A stretch of DNA of 64,000 nucleotides from Acanthochromis polyacanthus (taxonomy: Eukaryota; Chordata; Actinopteri; Pomacentridae). The stretch spans positions 28,259,974-28,323,973 of the forward strand of contig NC_067121.1 of assembly GCF_021347895.1 (NCBI RefSeq), in the 5' to 3' direction. The translations under genes and the position numbers were made by a program. Below are positions 1 to 14,602 of the stretch, piece after piece (position 1 is the first letter of the stretch; every line of letters begins with the position of its first letter). Below the pieces are notes generated by a model, which saw nothing but the letters and a program-made list of their open reading frames with translations, did no database searches and was not told where the DNA came from.

Positions 1-277
1 AGTGTGTTTGTAATGTGTTAAAGCTCTGTGGACTTAAGAAGATGTTTAAGCTTTGTGCATCCGGGGAGAGAAAGTGTGTGTGGGAATAGTAAAAGCATAA
101 ATCTGCGTATGGAAACTTGTGCTGTGGTGGTCCGCCTGGCTAAAGGGAGATGGTGAATCCTTGCATTCCTCTGGCCTTTGTCTTGATAGCAAAACAGACA
201 GAGGAGTAAGTTATTCCGACTGTGAACCAAACTCCCAACAGACTTCTATAGGCCTGTCATGCTCTCTCCCTCCTCTT

Positions 278-308
<31 letters not shown>

Positions 309-666
309 GTCCGTCTCTCGCCCATGACCTCTTTCAGACAGAAACACACATGCACCTGGTATCTATTTAATCTGTTTTTAGACTGCGAGATAATCACACT
401 GGCTCAAAATTAGTGAGCCATCAGCTTGGGTTACCACTGGAAAAGTGTGCGTCTGTGTGGATGTGTGTTTGCTTTAATTGCACTGAAATTGAGCTTGTTC
501 TCTTTCCCTGTGATTTTTTTTCTTTTTTTTCAAAAAGGGGTTTGTGTATGTGTGCGTGCCTGTCAGCGAGAGAGTAAATATTTGTGCAGGAGCTCTGGAG
601 AAGGTCAGGGTCAAAGTATGACAGACAGCCCATTGGGAAATAAAGACACACACATACAAAGGCAGA

Positions 667-780
<114 letters not shown>

Positions 781-3700
781 TAAAGAGAATCAAGCAGAGA
801 TGGTGAGAAAGGAAGAGAGGACAGAGACAGAAAAACAGAGACAGACAGACAGACAGACAGGAGGGAAAATAAGAGAGATAGGGGAAAAACAGACAACGGA
901 GAAAAACAGAAAATGGAGAGAATAGGAAGCGAGAGAGCCTCGTTCCGTAGTTCCCCTTGGCCGCTCTCAGTAATTGGCTGGTATCCAGAGGACAGAGAGT
1001 AGATCAGAAAGCAGTCTGAGTGTACTCATGTGCTTCATGTAGTGGACATCATAAACCATTTCATATCTGCTGACCGTGTTCGTAAGCATGTGTGTGTGTG
1101 CGGGTCAGAGGAGTCATAAGACACCATAAACAAAGTGAGGGTCTGTCCTAAGATGTCAATCATGGAGGTCTATGCGGTCACGGCTCATGCCTCTTGGACG
1201 CTCTGCAAACATGTGATCCAGACTGGTCTTCTTCAATAAAAATCTCTTGCAGTTAAAAATAATTGCTGCTATATGAGCCTCAAAAGAATACATCAGAGTT
1301 TGAGGACCTAACTCCCCGTGGACCTAACTCCACTCTTGTGTGATAAACAGCTGTGGCTGAATTAGCAAAAACTGGTGTCAATTATGCAAACACAAATCTT
1401 ATTGAAGTTGACAAAATTCTACTTTTTAAATGTGAAAGAGGATTCTTTCAGTAAGTTTTTTTATATGCCCACACATACAACAGGATCAAACACAAGCACA
1501 TTTGAAAATAGACGTATTAATTAAAAAAATTCTTAAAAGATTTTTTTTTTACGTTACAGAAAAAAGATGCTTTGGATAATTTTAAATTTGAGTCATCACA
1601 TAGTTTGTCCAGTGGAACAGCTCCTACTCCACTGTTTACAACACTCTCGGCACTGTCTGCAGCACATGTAGCAGAGTACAAATGGAAGTGGTGCGGAGTC
1701 AAGCGGTGTCTTGATAGGAAGTTGCTGACTACTTTAAGATACACATTGTCAGAGAGATGAACGATGATCATCTACATAATTTTACCTTTTCAATAAAGCT
1801 CAACCAGTTTATTTACAAAAAGTTGATTCCATAGTTAAACTGCTGTACAGTAAATAACTTTATTTCAGGCACCAGTATCCTGTACATTTCCTAATTATAA
1901 TTTAAGTTCGTTTTTAATATCATTTTTCTACTAAAATAGGTCAATCTCTGCATTTCTGTTGTAAAATATGACCAAACACTGAGACTGCAGATACTGGAAT
2001 GAGCCATGAAAGTGTTTTTGAAAGCAAACATTCTCATTAACATTGCTGTAAATCAACTTGTGTTGCAAGTCGGTGTATGCACACTGCAATACAAATTATG
2101 ATTACAGGTGACATAATATTCATGTGTTACTTCTTAATGAATGTGTAAATGTGTTAAACTTGACTGAGCATAAGCTAACCTACTAGTTTTGAACAATGCT
2201 TCTTTCCGATGTTTGTTTATTTGCTCAAAAAAAAAAAGACAGAAAGAAAGAAAAAGAAAGAAAAAAAGAAAAGAGCTAACAACATCACTGGCTTGCTTTG
2301 GAATTGTGTGTGCGTGCGTCTGTATGTGTGTTTCACAGGATTAGTAGTAATGGTGAATATTATGGTGTTAAAGGTTGTTATGAACTCCGATTAGGGATTA
2401 AAGGATCTCAGCAGGGGGCTGGACTCTGATGCTGACATCTTTATCCCACACAAACCTCTTCATTACCACACACGCAGACGCTCACACACATTTGCTCTCT
2501 GCTCTATAAACACAACCTCATATCACACACAAAAACACACACACACACACATATTACTTCCACTTATCAGCAAAGGAAATTGTTAACGACAAAAACACAC
2601 ATCTAATAAAGCCACATGGGTCGTGATCTTATGCAGCTTTTAAAAGCGACACTTTGGTGTGCTGAGGTAACACACTATTGTACAGCCAGTTAATGAATTG
2701 AAAAGGTTTTGTTTATATTGTAAAATAGTAATAACACAATGATTTCTCAGGACCTATATGTGTATGTTTTCACATACTAATACGGCATTTATTTAACGGC
2801 TATCACGAGTTTGCTTAGTATGACAACATGTGAATTCAACCAAAAGCGTGTTTCACGGACATGTACACATGAGGACAAACACACACAAACATACACACAC
2901 ACACTCACTCACATACACACACACACCCACAGATGCGACCCCGGTGGCCGTTAAGGACGTCAGATTCAATCATGTCAGATTTCTCCACTGACGCTTGATG
3001 TATCAATTTTTAAGTAGCTTGCCTCAACTAACGCCTGTATGTACACACACACACGCACACGCACACACCTGCACACATGCACACAGGGTGCTCTGTGCTC
3101 CAGGAGCTGTGGCACTCGAGGGGTACTCGAAGGGTTCCATCTTGAAAGCCTGTTGCCATGGTGACCATTATGGAGCTCATCTCCCGTGGGCCAGCAAGCT
3201 TTACACAACTTCCCTCCCTTCCAACTCAACACACTCGTTCGCGCACGCACACACACACACAAACACAGACACACTCACGATACCCCCCACCCATCCACAA
3301 ATACACACACAGAGTTTTCTCCTCTTTGTGCCCTTTATGGTAAAGCCGGCAGGGAGCCAATGTTTGACTTGAACCAAGTGCGAAAGAGAGCAAGAGAACA
3401 GAGCAATTAGCAGTTAAACTAGTAAGAACGTCTGAAAGGGAAGCGGAGGAGGAGAGGAGAACGCTCACAGTCTTGTTTGGGAAAAATGCAGCTAACGTGA
3501 TTTTGAATATGTGCAGAGCTGCCTGCATGAATATAATTAGAATGTAATGACTTCGACTGTGAGATATCGGGTTTGTGCTTCAAGAGTGTGTACTTGTGTC
3601 TAAGTCTGCCCCACTGAGCATCAGCTGAATATCTGTTCTGAAGTCTCACAATCAGCTGCTTCTGTTATTCCCACAATCAATTAAACATTGCTTAAGCATG

Positions 3701-3941
3701 ATGTAACTGCTCATACGTACACGCAGCTGTAGTCTTCTAACGTGTCCTGAACTGACTGGAGGGTTCATCGCAGATCCAAGGAATTGGAGCTATCATTCAC
3801 TGCATTAACCAAAACATTAGAATTTTCCACAGTATGCAAGTTTCTGCTGTTAGTTCAGAGATTTTCCTGTTTTGCTACCTCATTTACTCAACCATAACCA
3901 ACACCGGCTCATTTAACAGTCACAACAGGATACACAGGTTT

Positions 3942-4000
3942 CTGTCAAATAAGGGACCACAGACTCATTACCTTTACTTTATGCACACCCGTCATGCTTA
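3942..4000. repeat. Short dispersed repeat, similar to 42866-42925
   Basis: Roughly 60 bases starting TTTCTGTCAAATAAGGGA match 42866-42925 at most positions (shared ACAGACTCATT and CCTTTACT blocks). Termini and class cannot be defined from two copies. Confidence 0.45.
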
Positions 4001-7000
4001 CTGTCATGCATAGTCACCCCCTGAAGGCCAACTGTAAGCCAGGAAAAGCCCTGTAGTGCTCATGCAATGAACAGCCACTTCATACTTCTGCATGACCCCT
4101 GAACAGTATATTTCAAATGAACCGTAAAGGCTACATGTGTTAAAGTGCCTTGTAATATAGAAGGAGGTCACACCCCTAAAAAGGTTAATATATCACATTA
4201 ATGCCATGCTTCCGTTTGGAGAGCACGTATAAATAGAATTCGTTGACACTGCTATTTTGATAATGATTTAATCTGGTGGGTCATTAATCAAGACAAAATG
4301 ACGAACATTCACAGGTCCCAGCTTCTGATACGTGAAGATTTGCCGCTTTAATGTCTTTAAAGTGATTTTACATAAAAACACAAGTTGGTTTTGTCTTGCT
4401 TGAGTCAAAAGCTGAAAAAGCTGTACTTAAGTCTCCCTCCAATGAAAATCAAGTTCACTTTTTTTTTTTTACCTTATTAATATGTCAGTATGGTGTTGTT
4501 TTCATGTTGAAAGACATGTCACAAGCAGCCAGTGCCATGGCTGAATGACTGAAGTCGATGACTGAAATCATTTTTAAATTTTGGTCACTTAATGAATGAA
4601 CCAAGCTGTAAACACAACAGTGACACTTAAACCCTTTTAAAGTTAACATGGCTGACACTCTTTCAATCCTTTGCCTTTTTACACATCCAGCAGAAACTTG
4701 GATTCATTTGAAACGGAGGTGCAAGCTGCCGGATGAATGCTGAGGTTCACTTTTACCTGCGGTTTGCTTTCCACCATTTCAGCTCTTAAATGCTTCACTA
4801 GTTTGACAGCTGGATTCTAACTATCTGCGTTTTGGTGCTGTGCAGGTAGTTTTCAGTGGGTCAATAAAAACTTTTCACCTGAAAACAGTTGCCTGCTATG
4901 GTGGGTAAACACTGCTAATGTGTGCTGAGACAGAACCAGAAGCTGTGAGACGTAAACCAAAACAATCAGCTTAGAGTTGTTGGGTTCTTCAGTGCAACTG
5001 ACTCTATACATGTGGTCATCTGATCCACTGATATAATATATTGATTGGTACAGCATCTCTGTGGTTTGTGAAATTGTAATGGGCTCATTTCTGACATTTT
5101 GCATTAGATTAATGGAAATAATAAGTGTTGGCAGACCTAGAAAGAGTGATATATAGAAAATAATATTAATTTATAATAAAAACAGAACTAAACAGAACTC
5201 AATCAGCTCATGTGTTGTCTTTTCCCAGAGGAAGAGGTTGGGCTGTTCCCTTCTCAATCAGTGGTGACTGAGGGTGTGTCTTGAGTAGCAGTACTATATC
5301 ATATCTAAGAGCTATCGATTGGCATAAATACACTGACTCTCTCTGGTGACCGGATGAATAATTAATAAGACACTGGATCTGAGGCCACACTTTATCTTTA
5401 GGAGAAACACATACACACATCTCAAACACACCCTATGTGCAGCACTGTCAACCCAAGATAATGCAAATCTTGAGTTAGCTTGTAGTTCCACAACATAGTT
5501 TCTGAGTCTAAACTTTTGCTCTCAAGTGTGTCTGCTTTGTGCGTGAGTGTGTGTTTATGCGAACACTGTCTCACTGCTTCAGCCTTCTTGTCCCTTTTTC
5601 ATATCTATGGTAAATCATTAATCATAAGGGAACCAAGTCAAGTAACACATTTCCCATGGGGCAGACACTGGGAGTAGCTTGAGAAAAAAAAGAGGCAAGA
5701 AAAGCAAGCAAGAGAGAGAGAGAGAAAAGAGGGAGAAAGAAAAAATGGAGTGAGAAAGAGGTGGAAAAGCAGAGTAGAAACCAGCAGATCAGGAGAAGGA
5801 AGCTCTACTCCTATTAGCCGAGCCCCTGTTCTTGCTGAAAGTTTTTGATCAGGCAGTTGTACATATGCCAGGCCTGGCACCGGGTGCCCTGTCTGTCCTC
5901 TAGCGTTGAGGTCCTTTGTGCGTCTGTGGCTGGCCAGCGCCCGAAGCCAGGACTCTCCGGATGCAACATCCCCGGAGAAAAGCTGCTTTTCCACTCTGCT
6001 CCTACAACCCAGCCAACAGGAACACACACACAGTCACCACAGCACAGCACATAGGCACCCATTACCTTGGAACCTGACAGGAAGGAGGAAAGAGAGCAGA
6101 AACCCTTTGAGAATTATCACTCCCTTTCATTTCCTTGCTTTTCTTTTCTTTCTTTCCCTTTCACCTACACACACATTTACTTATTTTTTTTCCAGTGTTC
6201 TCTCGGGTCTTTGGGGGATTGTGCTAGTGGACTTTGCTCCCCTATGATGAATGATTTGCCTAAAAATACTGTCTGTATGCGAGCGAGCGCAGCATCCAGG
6301 TGGAAGAACTTACCTCCACAGTGAGAAATCATACTACTTTGAGGCCACTTTTCCATTCTGCTATCCGTGGGTTAACCACAGCATTGAATATACGTGTGTG
6401 TGTGTGTGTTGGTAATATACAGCCTTTCTGGGACAACTGACGTGTAGCTTGATTAAATCCGTGACCTTCACCAGCAGCACAAGCAATCAGCGGGCGAACA
6501 CACGCGTTCACACACACACGCTGCATACGTAACACCTTCTTGCACACAAGCGCCTTGGCACACGAACATGCAATCAGCACCTGGTGGAATCTGTCGCATC
6601 ATTGATCCACCGTATTCATACACACATGTACACATGCGCACACAAACACACACGCACACGGAGCATCTCTCAAATTGCATTTGACACACCCTGATTTTCC
6701 TCACACGGGATTCTGTACACCGCAATACTATTTACCACTGTGGCAGAAAAGGCTCGCGAGAATGGAAATACCAGGCCTATGAATGTATAAATAAAAACAT
6801 CCATAATCTATATTCAGATTACCAAAGGGAAAGTCAGGAATTCCATTTTACTGCCAAGGATGCAAAAGGGAAATCATTCAAGTCCCCAGGTCTATTTCGG
6901 CCGGCTGCTCCTGTTGAGTGGTAACACGGTTTTCCCTCCCCAGTTTTATGACTCCACATAATGACTAATATGCAGCCACTGAAACAGCCATAGCAATAGC

Positions 7001-8188
7001 CATATTATGTTATTGTGACTATTGCTGTGACTGCCGTTGTATATTTTTGTTCCCCTGGTTGCCTGAAGATCTAACGCTTATATAACAAGGCTGACAGTTG
7101 ATCTGCTGTTGCGCTGTGTTGTTGTACTGTACGACCCCGTGGTTATACCGGCCCTCAGCCTGATGTAACAGGATCTCACGTAGACCAAACGTCACAATAC
7201 ATCAAATCACACGTTGTTTTCTCGTTCTTTGCTGTGGGTACTGCACGGCACATCCTGCGACCCATCAGCGTCTGTAGTACCTCTTTTTTAGCAATAGTCC
7301 GTTAGAGTGGAGCTCTTTGTCTTGTTAGTTGGGCTGTTTTGTTCTTTTTATACCTTTTTAAGACTCTATTCTCCATTATACTCTTGTGAGTCTCCTTTAT
7401 TTTTATATAGGCTTGAAGAATAATTCTGGTTTATGACTGTGCAGCCTTGGTTTTGCAGTTTGGGACATCGTTTCTGTCGTTACTGCAACTCTTGAGGATA
7501 TACAGTAACTGTGAAAAGTGAATGCACTTGAAATGTCTATAATAATTCCTCATGGCACAGAAGCAATGCTTGTATGCACAACTAAAAACTAAATATCAAA
7601 CTCTGATGAATGTTTAAAATGGACTATTTAAATATTCCATAAACTGCCTTCTTTCAGTGACGCAAATCTGGGGGTTTGTTTAACATTTCTGTGTCAATCT
7701 GATTGCTCATATTTCTTGCCTTGTGTCTACTTTTAAACAATATCGCCATGCACCCAGAGCTCAGCAGCTACTTTTGTGAATTCAGTGTTATACTACCTAA
7801 CAGGAATGATGGCTGAATCAACAGAACTAAAACCCAAGTTGTAATAAACTTGAATTATCTGTTAAAAGCATTTATGGCAGAGGGGGATTTCCGGCACGAC
7901 TACTGCCAAGATGCATGAACAACTTTATTCTGAGACCAACACATCCTGGCTTGTAGCCTTCATCACAACATTTATTACATTACGAACAACATTTCAGTGG
8001 GCTGTTAAATAAAGTGGTTCTTTATGCTACAAGTGTTACTGGATTTTTGATGTTTCAGGGGATGTACAGCCGCAACAGAGCAAAACAGTTTTTACAGCCA
8101 CCGTCTTTATGGTCAATGAACACTAAATGCTGTGCTTTAGCGTTGGCACGTTCACTTATGCTATGTTTATCTTCTTCTCTTGCTTCAG

Positions 8189-8344
8189 CGTGCAGACCTG
8201 GAACCTACAAAGCTTCGGCCACAGATGCCTACTGCACCAAATGCCCTCCTCACAGCTCGTCGCCGCAGGAGCAAGCCGTCGAGTGCATTTGCGAGAAAGG
8301 TTTCCACCGCGCTGAGAGTGACCCACGCTCAATGGCCTGCACAC
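8189..8344 (+). CDS. Eph receptor exon 4: cysteine-rich EGF-like module
   Basis: The exon is 156 bp with acceptor cttcAG at 8187-8188 and donor GTGAGT at 8345. It reads from the second codon base, giving (A)CRPGTYKA...CTKCPPHSSS...CICEKGFHRAESDP...MACT. The Cys spacing, the CPPHSS block and the ESDP..MACT ending are Eph signatures of the module between the ephrin-binding domain and the FNIII repeats. It ends after the first base of an Arg codon that is completed by the next exon (ACT-R-PPSAP). This module helps receptors cluster at the cell surface. Confidence 0.95.
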
Positions 8345-8568
8345 GTGAGTGACAAACACCGGCACAAACGCTGCAAAACACATGCAAGTCCTATAGTTAT
8401 CAAAGCCATAGTATTCACTGTGCTCACTTCAGTGATATACTTGCATTTGGATGTTTGTATTCTATGCTATGAAATGATTGGATTACATTTCATTTAATGA
8501 GTTTGTAATGCACTCCTCTAAGGCTTCACATTGCATGGCTGTTTTTTCCAATTTTCCATTTCATCCGG

Positions 8569-8571
<3 letters not shown>

Positions 8572-8613
<42 letters not shown>
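8572..8613. repeat. (AT)21 microsatellite
   Basis: A perfect AT alternation of 42 bases about 230 bp downstream of the exon 4 donor. Confidence 0.97.
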
Positions 8614-8619
<6 letters not shown>

Positions 8620-8680
8620 CTCCATGTATTTTCCTCTTCCTAGCTGCTGCTAGTTAACACAGCACAAGAGATGCATACAT

Positions 8681-8784
<104 letters not shown>

Positions 8785-9970
8785 CCATGTGTATTAGTTT
8801 TGTGGTTACAGTTCATGGATATCTGTGATGAGAGCACAGATAAGGCTGATACCCTTCACACTCACGCAACCAGAGGGATCGGACCGCATATTCATGAAAA
8901 GAGACAGAGGTAAAGAGGAAGAATGAGGAGGCAAGATTGAGCGTATGAGAGGGACAGAATGAGATGGATTGAGATAGATGGAGGGACGTGGGGGCTGGGG
9001 AAGGACAGCGACATGGTGGAGGGGAGAGACCGAACTAGACAAAGTATGGAGGAACACACACACACACACACACATACTCAAACCCATTATCAGGTTATGG
9101 TAGATTACACTCATTAATCGTTGTAGCAGGTGAGATGTGACAGGTGTTATCAGCTGGAAATGAGTAACGGTTTGTTCAAATATGTATGGGCGCACACACA
9201 TGCACACACACATGCACACACTTGCTCTCCTGAATGTTGAGGAACACTACTGTGGGTCGAGGGGGGAGCAATGAGAAAATAAGGAGAAAAGGCGAAAGAA
9301 TTATTCACGGAGATATGGAGAATGACACAGGAAAAGAACAGAACAGAGGGGGAAATGGTGGACTATCAGAGACGTGTAATCTAAGTGTCATAAAAGGCCG
9401 ATCAGCAGCAACGGTCATGATGGACGGTGAAGTGTGACCTCGGGTAGTGGTGGGATGGAGAAAAGAAAAAGACTGAATTAGCGGGATCAGTCAGCACACC
9501 CTTTCAGCAGATTTATGACCGACAGCCTCAATTATACCCAGCATGGCCTCCGTCCTCCACGCCCAGCTGTCCCCACCATCCCGCCTGCACTTTAGAGAGG
9601 CTCGTCACTGGGAAGGCTAATCAGGAAAGTCCCAGGCCCTGCTGGTGGCCCCCTGGGGCTCACTGCTCAGTCAGGACCTGATGAGATGTCACGCCAAATG
9701 GGCACCTTCTACCAAATTTCCATATGGTTGAGATAGCTGCACCATGCTGTGATGTGAGCTACTATAATCAGTCATTCCTATATGAGCGGCTCCCAGGAGG
9801 CAGGAATGGCATGGTCAGGGCTTACCTTGATGATGTTATGGGCGTTTGTGATTTATTTAAACGGTCCTTTAAGATTTTAAACTGATCTTCCCATCATAAA
9901 GAGCAAAAAAAGCCCCAGACATTGACTTATTTAAATAAAGAAGTTAGATAAAAACCTGTTTGGTGTGAGT

Positions 9971-10817
9971 TAAGGCTACAACTAACAATTGATTTTCTAA
10001 ATTTATCAATTAGATTTTGCTGAAAATTACAGTTTCCTAAAAGCCTTAGATGACATGATGAATCATACAAATGGGGATATGGGCTCACAAGTTGAGTCTA
10101 CTCAACGTGAGGTGACAGAAACAGGGAAAATGATGAAAGAGGGCCTAAGTAAACAATCCAGATTAATGCCACACCTCAACACATCTAGTCAGTCCAGACA
10201 CTGACCTATCTTGCCCTCCAATCTCCTCACAGTCCCAGTTCTGCTGTCAGAGAGGTGTAGGAGAAGAAAGTATCAGCTGCTGTTAAGTAATGTCCAATCT
10301 TTTCAAATTATCCAGTCTTGCAGTACAACATTGACTTACAGGGATCACAGTATTAGTAATTTATTTCATGGCTACGTTAGGCAGTCACAGCACTTGGTTA
10401 GAGTTCGGAACAATTGTGGTTCAATTCAGAAAAGGTCTTTGACTTTAGACAGAACATGTTCATTTACATTTAACTAATGATTATTTCCATTGCTGATTAA
10501 TCTGCTGACTATTATCCAGATAAACTGATGAGTTGTTTGGTCTCTGATATGTCAGAAAATGTTGAAAATGTTAATTACTGCTTCTGAAAGCTCAGGATGA
10601 TGACGTCAAATGTCTTATTTTGTCTTGAACCCAAAGATATTCAGTTATCAGAGTAAAGAAATGAGAAAAAAAACATATTTAACTGGCTACAATAAGAGAA
10701 TTTTGACCACTTTTATTTAAAAAACTACTCTAACTGAATAATCAATTAACTAAACAATTAACGATTACTTCAGCAGTTGACAACTAATTGATTAATTGAC
10801 AAATTGTCACAGCTCCC
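9971..10817. mobile_element. hAT-type MITE relic (GGCTACAACTAAC... family), in two pieces
   Basis: The left end TAAGGCTACAACTAAC and the right end ...TTGTCACAGCTCCC resemble the common fish hAT MITE that starts TAGGGCTGCAACTAAC and ends with its complement. Interior marks such as TGTCAGAAAATG and CCAAAGATATTCAGTT fit that family. Only 9971 to about 10036 and about 10468-10817 match; the 430 bases between them do not, so it is either interrupted or two fragments. A second copy lies at about 42290-42635. The family assignment is from memory. Confidence 0.6.
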
Positions 10818-13212
10818 GTACGAATGTCAGCACTGCTTATAATTTCTGTGTGAAATCCAAAGCCGCCTCATTGCAGCAGGACGATCACATTAATGCAGCA
10901 GGTTGCTGAAGCAGAGGGCTCTAGAGGTCTCTGGTACTCTGTTGTCGATCAGTTAAGGGCATGGGCGGATTCCTGGTACATTTCTTGCTGCATTTCTGCT
11001 GGTCTTCCAGTTTGTCATGAGAAAAAAAAAACTAAATGTCACCATGAGAAATTTCCACCTTTTTGATCGCATTATAATTTAAATCAATGCACATTGTTGT
11101 CTTAAAAGCCTCCAGACTCATAAACCTCCTACTCAAACTGGATTTCTTGGATCATATTTCACCATTTTAGCAGTAAAAGAAGCAACACACCCTTACATCA
11201 CAGTCTCCTGATATTTTAAAACTGAAGTTAAACGCCCAGTAAAAGTATTCCACTGGTTTGATGGTGGGAAGTTTGAACATGAATCAAAAATAGGAAAAAG
11301 CTGCAAGAACAATACTTTTTAAAAGCAACGGACTCCAAAAATAGCAAAGCAGAGCAAAACAGGCCCTACATGCTATAAATGGATGTATCTTTTAGTACAC
11401 AAACATTTTTTTTGCAACCCTAAACAGAATTCTCTTGAATTTAAACCAAAAATATGCAATCTCAGATTTAATGCCGGGGCCCTGACATATATATTTTTAT
11501 ACCTTACAGCTTTTACTATCTGCTGGTTAGTTCAGTTGTGCTTTGACTTGTCTCTGCGCCACAGTGTTTGTCATTTTGAGTACATGTAAATGCAAACTGT
11601 GATGTAAAATATCACAACGTAACACACATGTGCTTCCATGTCTACAAGGGTGAGCATGTGGCTGAGAAAAAATGTCCAAATGCAGCAAAGTTTGACCTTT
11701 CCAGTTAACTCGGAGACAAAATGCCCCAGTCGTTTGGTTAAAAAGAATCACCATGTTGCTTTGAGTACAACAGAACCATTTCAAATATTATTTCCATATC
11801 ACATTAACTCAAGACATTTTAATTCATCAACATGAGCACACTTCCTCTGAAGGCGTTATAAAGAGCGTTGTCGTGTTGCTGTTTCTCAGCTTTCTTGAGA
11901 ATGATTAGTGACACGCTTTTTGGACACTGACTCCGTGATACACTAATCATTCCAGCTAAAGCTCAAAGTAATATTAAATCATAAAATGTACCTGACTCAT
12001 GAGAAAATGACTCTGGGCACTTTCTATACATCATTGTCCACTCACTATTTATTATCTGCAGTGCAGCTCCAGAGTGTCAACTTCACGTGGTAAAAAATTC
12101 TCCCTGCAGTCAAGCATCAACTATTTAACATCATGTGAATTCCCTTTAAAGATGGATTTAAATGTGCAAGCGTAATATAATATATTATTCCCATACCATC
12201 ACATTTACAATCGGGCAGACTCCTTTAATCTCTGTCCATTCCCAAGCTATTCATTAATCGAACGCCAAGTGTCCACCCCCTGAACGGAGTCAGTTAATAC
12301 ATTTTTAATTTAATCACTCTGAATTTTGTTCTTAATAGAAACTGCTATTAATTTGATAATGAGCATACAGACAACGCACATTTAAGGAGCATCCATTTGG
12401 GGAAAAATAATATTCATCAGTCTGTGTTTCATGAACTGGCACTGATAAGGAGTGGTGGCACTGGCCAGACTGACTTGTTCAGCTTACACCATGTCTCTCA
12501 CCAGATGCATGCTGGGATAGCAGTTTTAGTGAGTACAGGATGACACATATCACAATATTATAGTTCAGATGAGCATCTCTTTAGTTCTACAGTACTAAAA
12601 CTTATGAGATTATGACACATTCTGACCATTCACAATATAGAGTTCCACTAATTTTGTGTCTTCTCTGTCCCACACATTGTTTCACTATGTTAAAAAGAGA
12701 TGCATAACTGGTTTATGGTAATAATGCAAATTACAACTACATTAATAAAACTTACTAATTCTAGAGCAGTAAACACACATTTTATAGATTTATCAATAAC
12801 ATTTGGTTTAATATGTAAAAAGAGAAGTGTTTTATCTCTGGAGGAGATCTACTTTGACCGCAGAGAACAGAGCAGGAAATACATCACCTCTGTTGAAGTG
12901 ACATAATTCTGCCTGTAGTGTTCCATCTTTGTCAGTAACAACTGGCAGGACTGGCTTGATTTGCTTTTGTGTTGTGAAAATCTGCTTCAATCTTCTTTTT
13001 CATCTTTCTGGCATCCAGTGAGTTGCGGAAACTCCAGTTTATTTTTTGACCCCTTTTCCTGTGAGATTAGTGTTGGGTCCAGTGGGACTTGTGGGATTCT
13101 CATGCAAAGACAGACCTCTCCCACAAATTTAAAAGTGAAAAATGCTGAGGGTAGTGTTGGAAAAGGGTGAGGTCATCAGACCTCTGTAGTCTGCTACTCA
13201 TCTCTACTTTAA

Positions 13213-13839
13213 GGTTCCATATATTGAAAATCAATTTTTATTGTGTTTTGTGGTTGTTATAAACTTTGGGAGTGTCAAGTAAAAGCTGGTAATGTATGAA
13301 GACGTTTACTTCTGCCATTCTGAAAGCCCCCCCAACAACTTGATAGTCTCCTAGCCTTACAAGCCAAAAACAGTTTTACCGGGCTGCTACGTTTCAGTTG
13401 ATGAACCAGTAGTTGTCTAGCTATAACTTTTTTTGTTCCTGTGGTAAGACAACCAGAATGAGTTAAAGACAATGGCTCTGCTGTGAATTTGGCGATACTT
13501 CCGTGTAAAATGATCATTCACTTGTTTGAAGTCATAGAAAGCCCTGGTCTTGCATATAGATCCGTGTATGTGTCAGCTGTCATGCGGTCAACTAGTTACT
13601 CAGCGCTGTCAATGACTAATAGGGAAAGTCTTCTTCCTGAAGGGGGTGGGGACAGCAGCAGCTGAGCTGCATTTACAGATGCTGAAAGACTGTTCAGAAC
13701 AGGAGTAAGACCAGGATTTTTACAGTCATGATTAAATAAACCATCTTTGCAGTGTTTTGAGATGAAAATTTGGAAAATACATTCTGGGGACATGTGAGAG
13801 TTTAATTATTTGCTGAAAAGAGGGAGCAATGTGGGACCT
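13213..13839. mobile_element. 627-bp MITE with TTAA target duplication (Kolobok- or piggyBac-type target)
   Basis: TTAA at 13209-13212 and at 13840-13843 flank ends reading GGTTCCATAT... and ...ATGTGGGACCT, imperfect inverted repeats. I recognise the TTTAAGGTTCCATATT...GGGACCTTTAA pattern as a frequent fish MITE. No transposase remains. The open frames on both strands inside it are not convincing genes. Confidence 0.7.
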
Positions 13840-14014
13840 TTAAGGCTCGAAGCTCAAGAATACATTAGGTCCTATTAGTAGTTACAGTTGCTGACTGAAC
13901 AGTTGGTGAAGTTTTATTGTAAATAATGCAAGTCCTAGTTTTGACAAGAATGCAGGGAATAAGAAAGACCTCCAGCTCTGGTCCTTCTTCATTGATTTTA
14001 ACACTTATTTTTAA

Positions 14015-14385
14015 AGATCCAGTGGGATATAAGGAGATCTATTTGCAGAATAGGAATATAGTATTCAGAATTATGTTTTCATTTGTGCATAATCACCTAT
14101 AACTAGGAATTATGTTTTTTTTAAGCTTAGAATGAATCCTTCATATCTACGTGGGGAGCAGGTTGTCTTCTGTTTAACCAACGTTGAATCATCGTGTTTC
14201 TACAGTAGCCCAGAATGGACAAACTAAACACTGGCTCGAGAGGGCATTTTGTGTTTTATGTTGAAGTGGCAGCCACCGTAGGTTGTCCCTCACACATGGA
14301 AAGGAATGGTTGAGGCAAGGGGTTTTCAGTTGATTGCAATCTGCAAATTCACTGCTACATGCCACTAAGTTCTACACCTGGTCCC
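14015..14385. mobile_element. 371-bp MITE with TTAA-type target site
   Basis: The left end AGATCCAGTGGGATATA follows TTAA (14011-14014). The right end is ...GTTCTACACCTGGTCCCT followed by TCAA (14386-14389), a decayed TTAA. Inner blocks such as TCTATTTGCAGAAT, TGTTTTCATTTGTG, CAGTAGCCCAGAA and CACTGGCTC match a very common percomorph MITE (consensus ends GGTCCAGTGTGTAGGATTTAG, from memory). It lies about 220 bp before exon 5. Confidence 0.8.
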
Positions 14386-14602
14386 TCAAACATGTGTTAG
14401 GCTTTAAGGACGGAAATGAAACTTTGATGAGAAAAGGAGACACTACTTTGGTTGTCAAAAACTCACACTCACTCCAGTCATTTCCCAGAGGCTGAATAAG
14501 AGTCTCTTGGCAAAAAGGTTTTCTATACTTTCTATATTAAATTTAAAAAACACAAGATGGATAGACATAATGAGAGAAATCTTTGGTTTTATCTTCCCTC
14601 AG

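Noticed and set aside
5638..6062. A 129-residue minus-strand frame and an overlapping 82-residue frame
   Set aside because: Part is purine-rich low complexity (Leu/Ser/Phe runs), no homologous motif, and no supporting splice or promoter signals in this intron.
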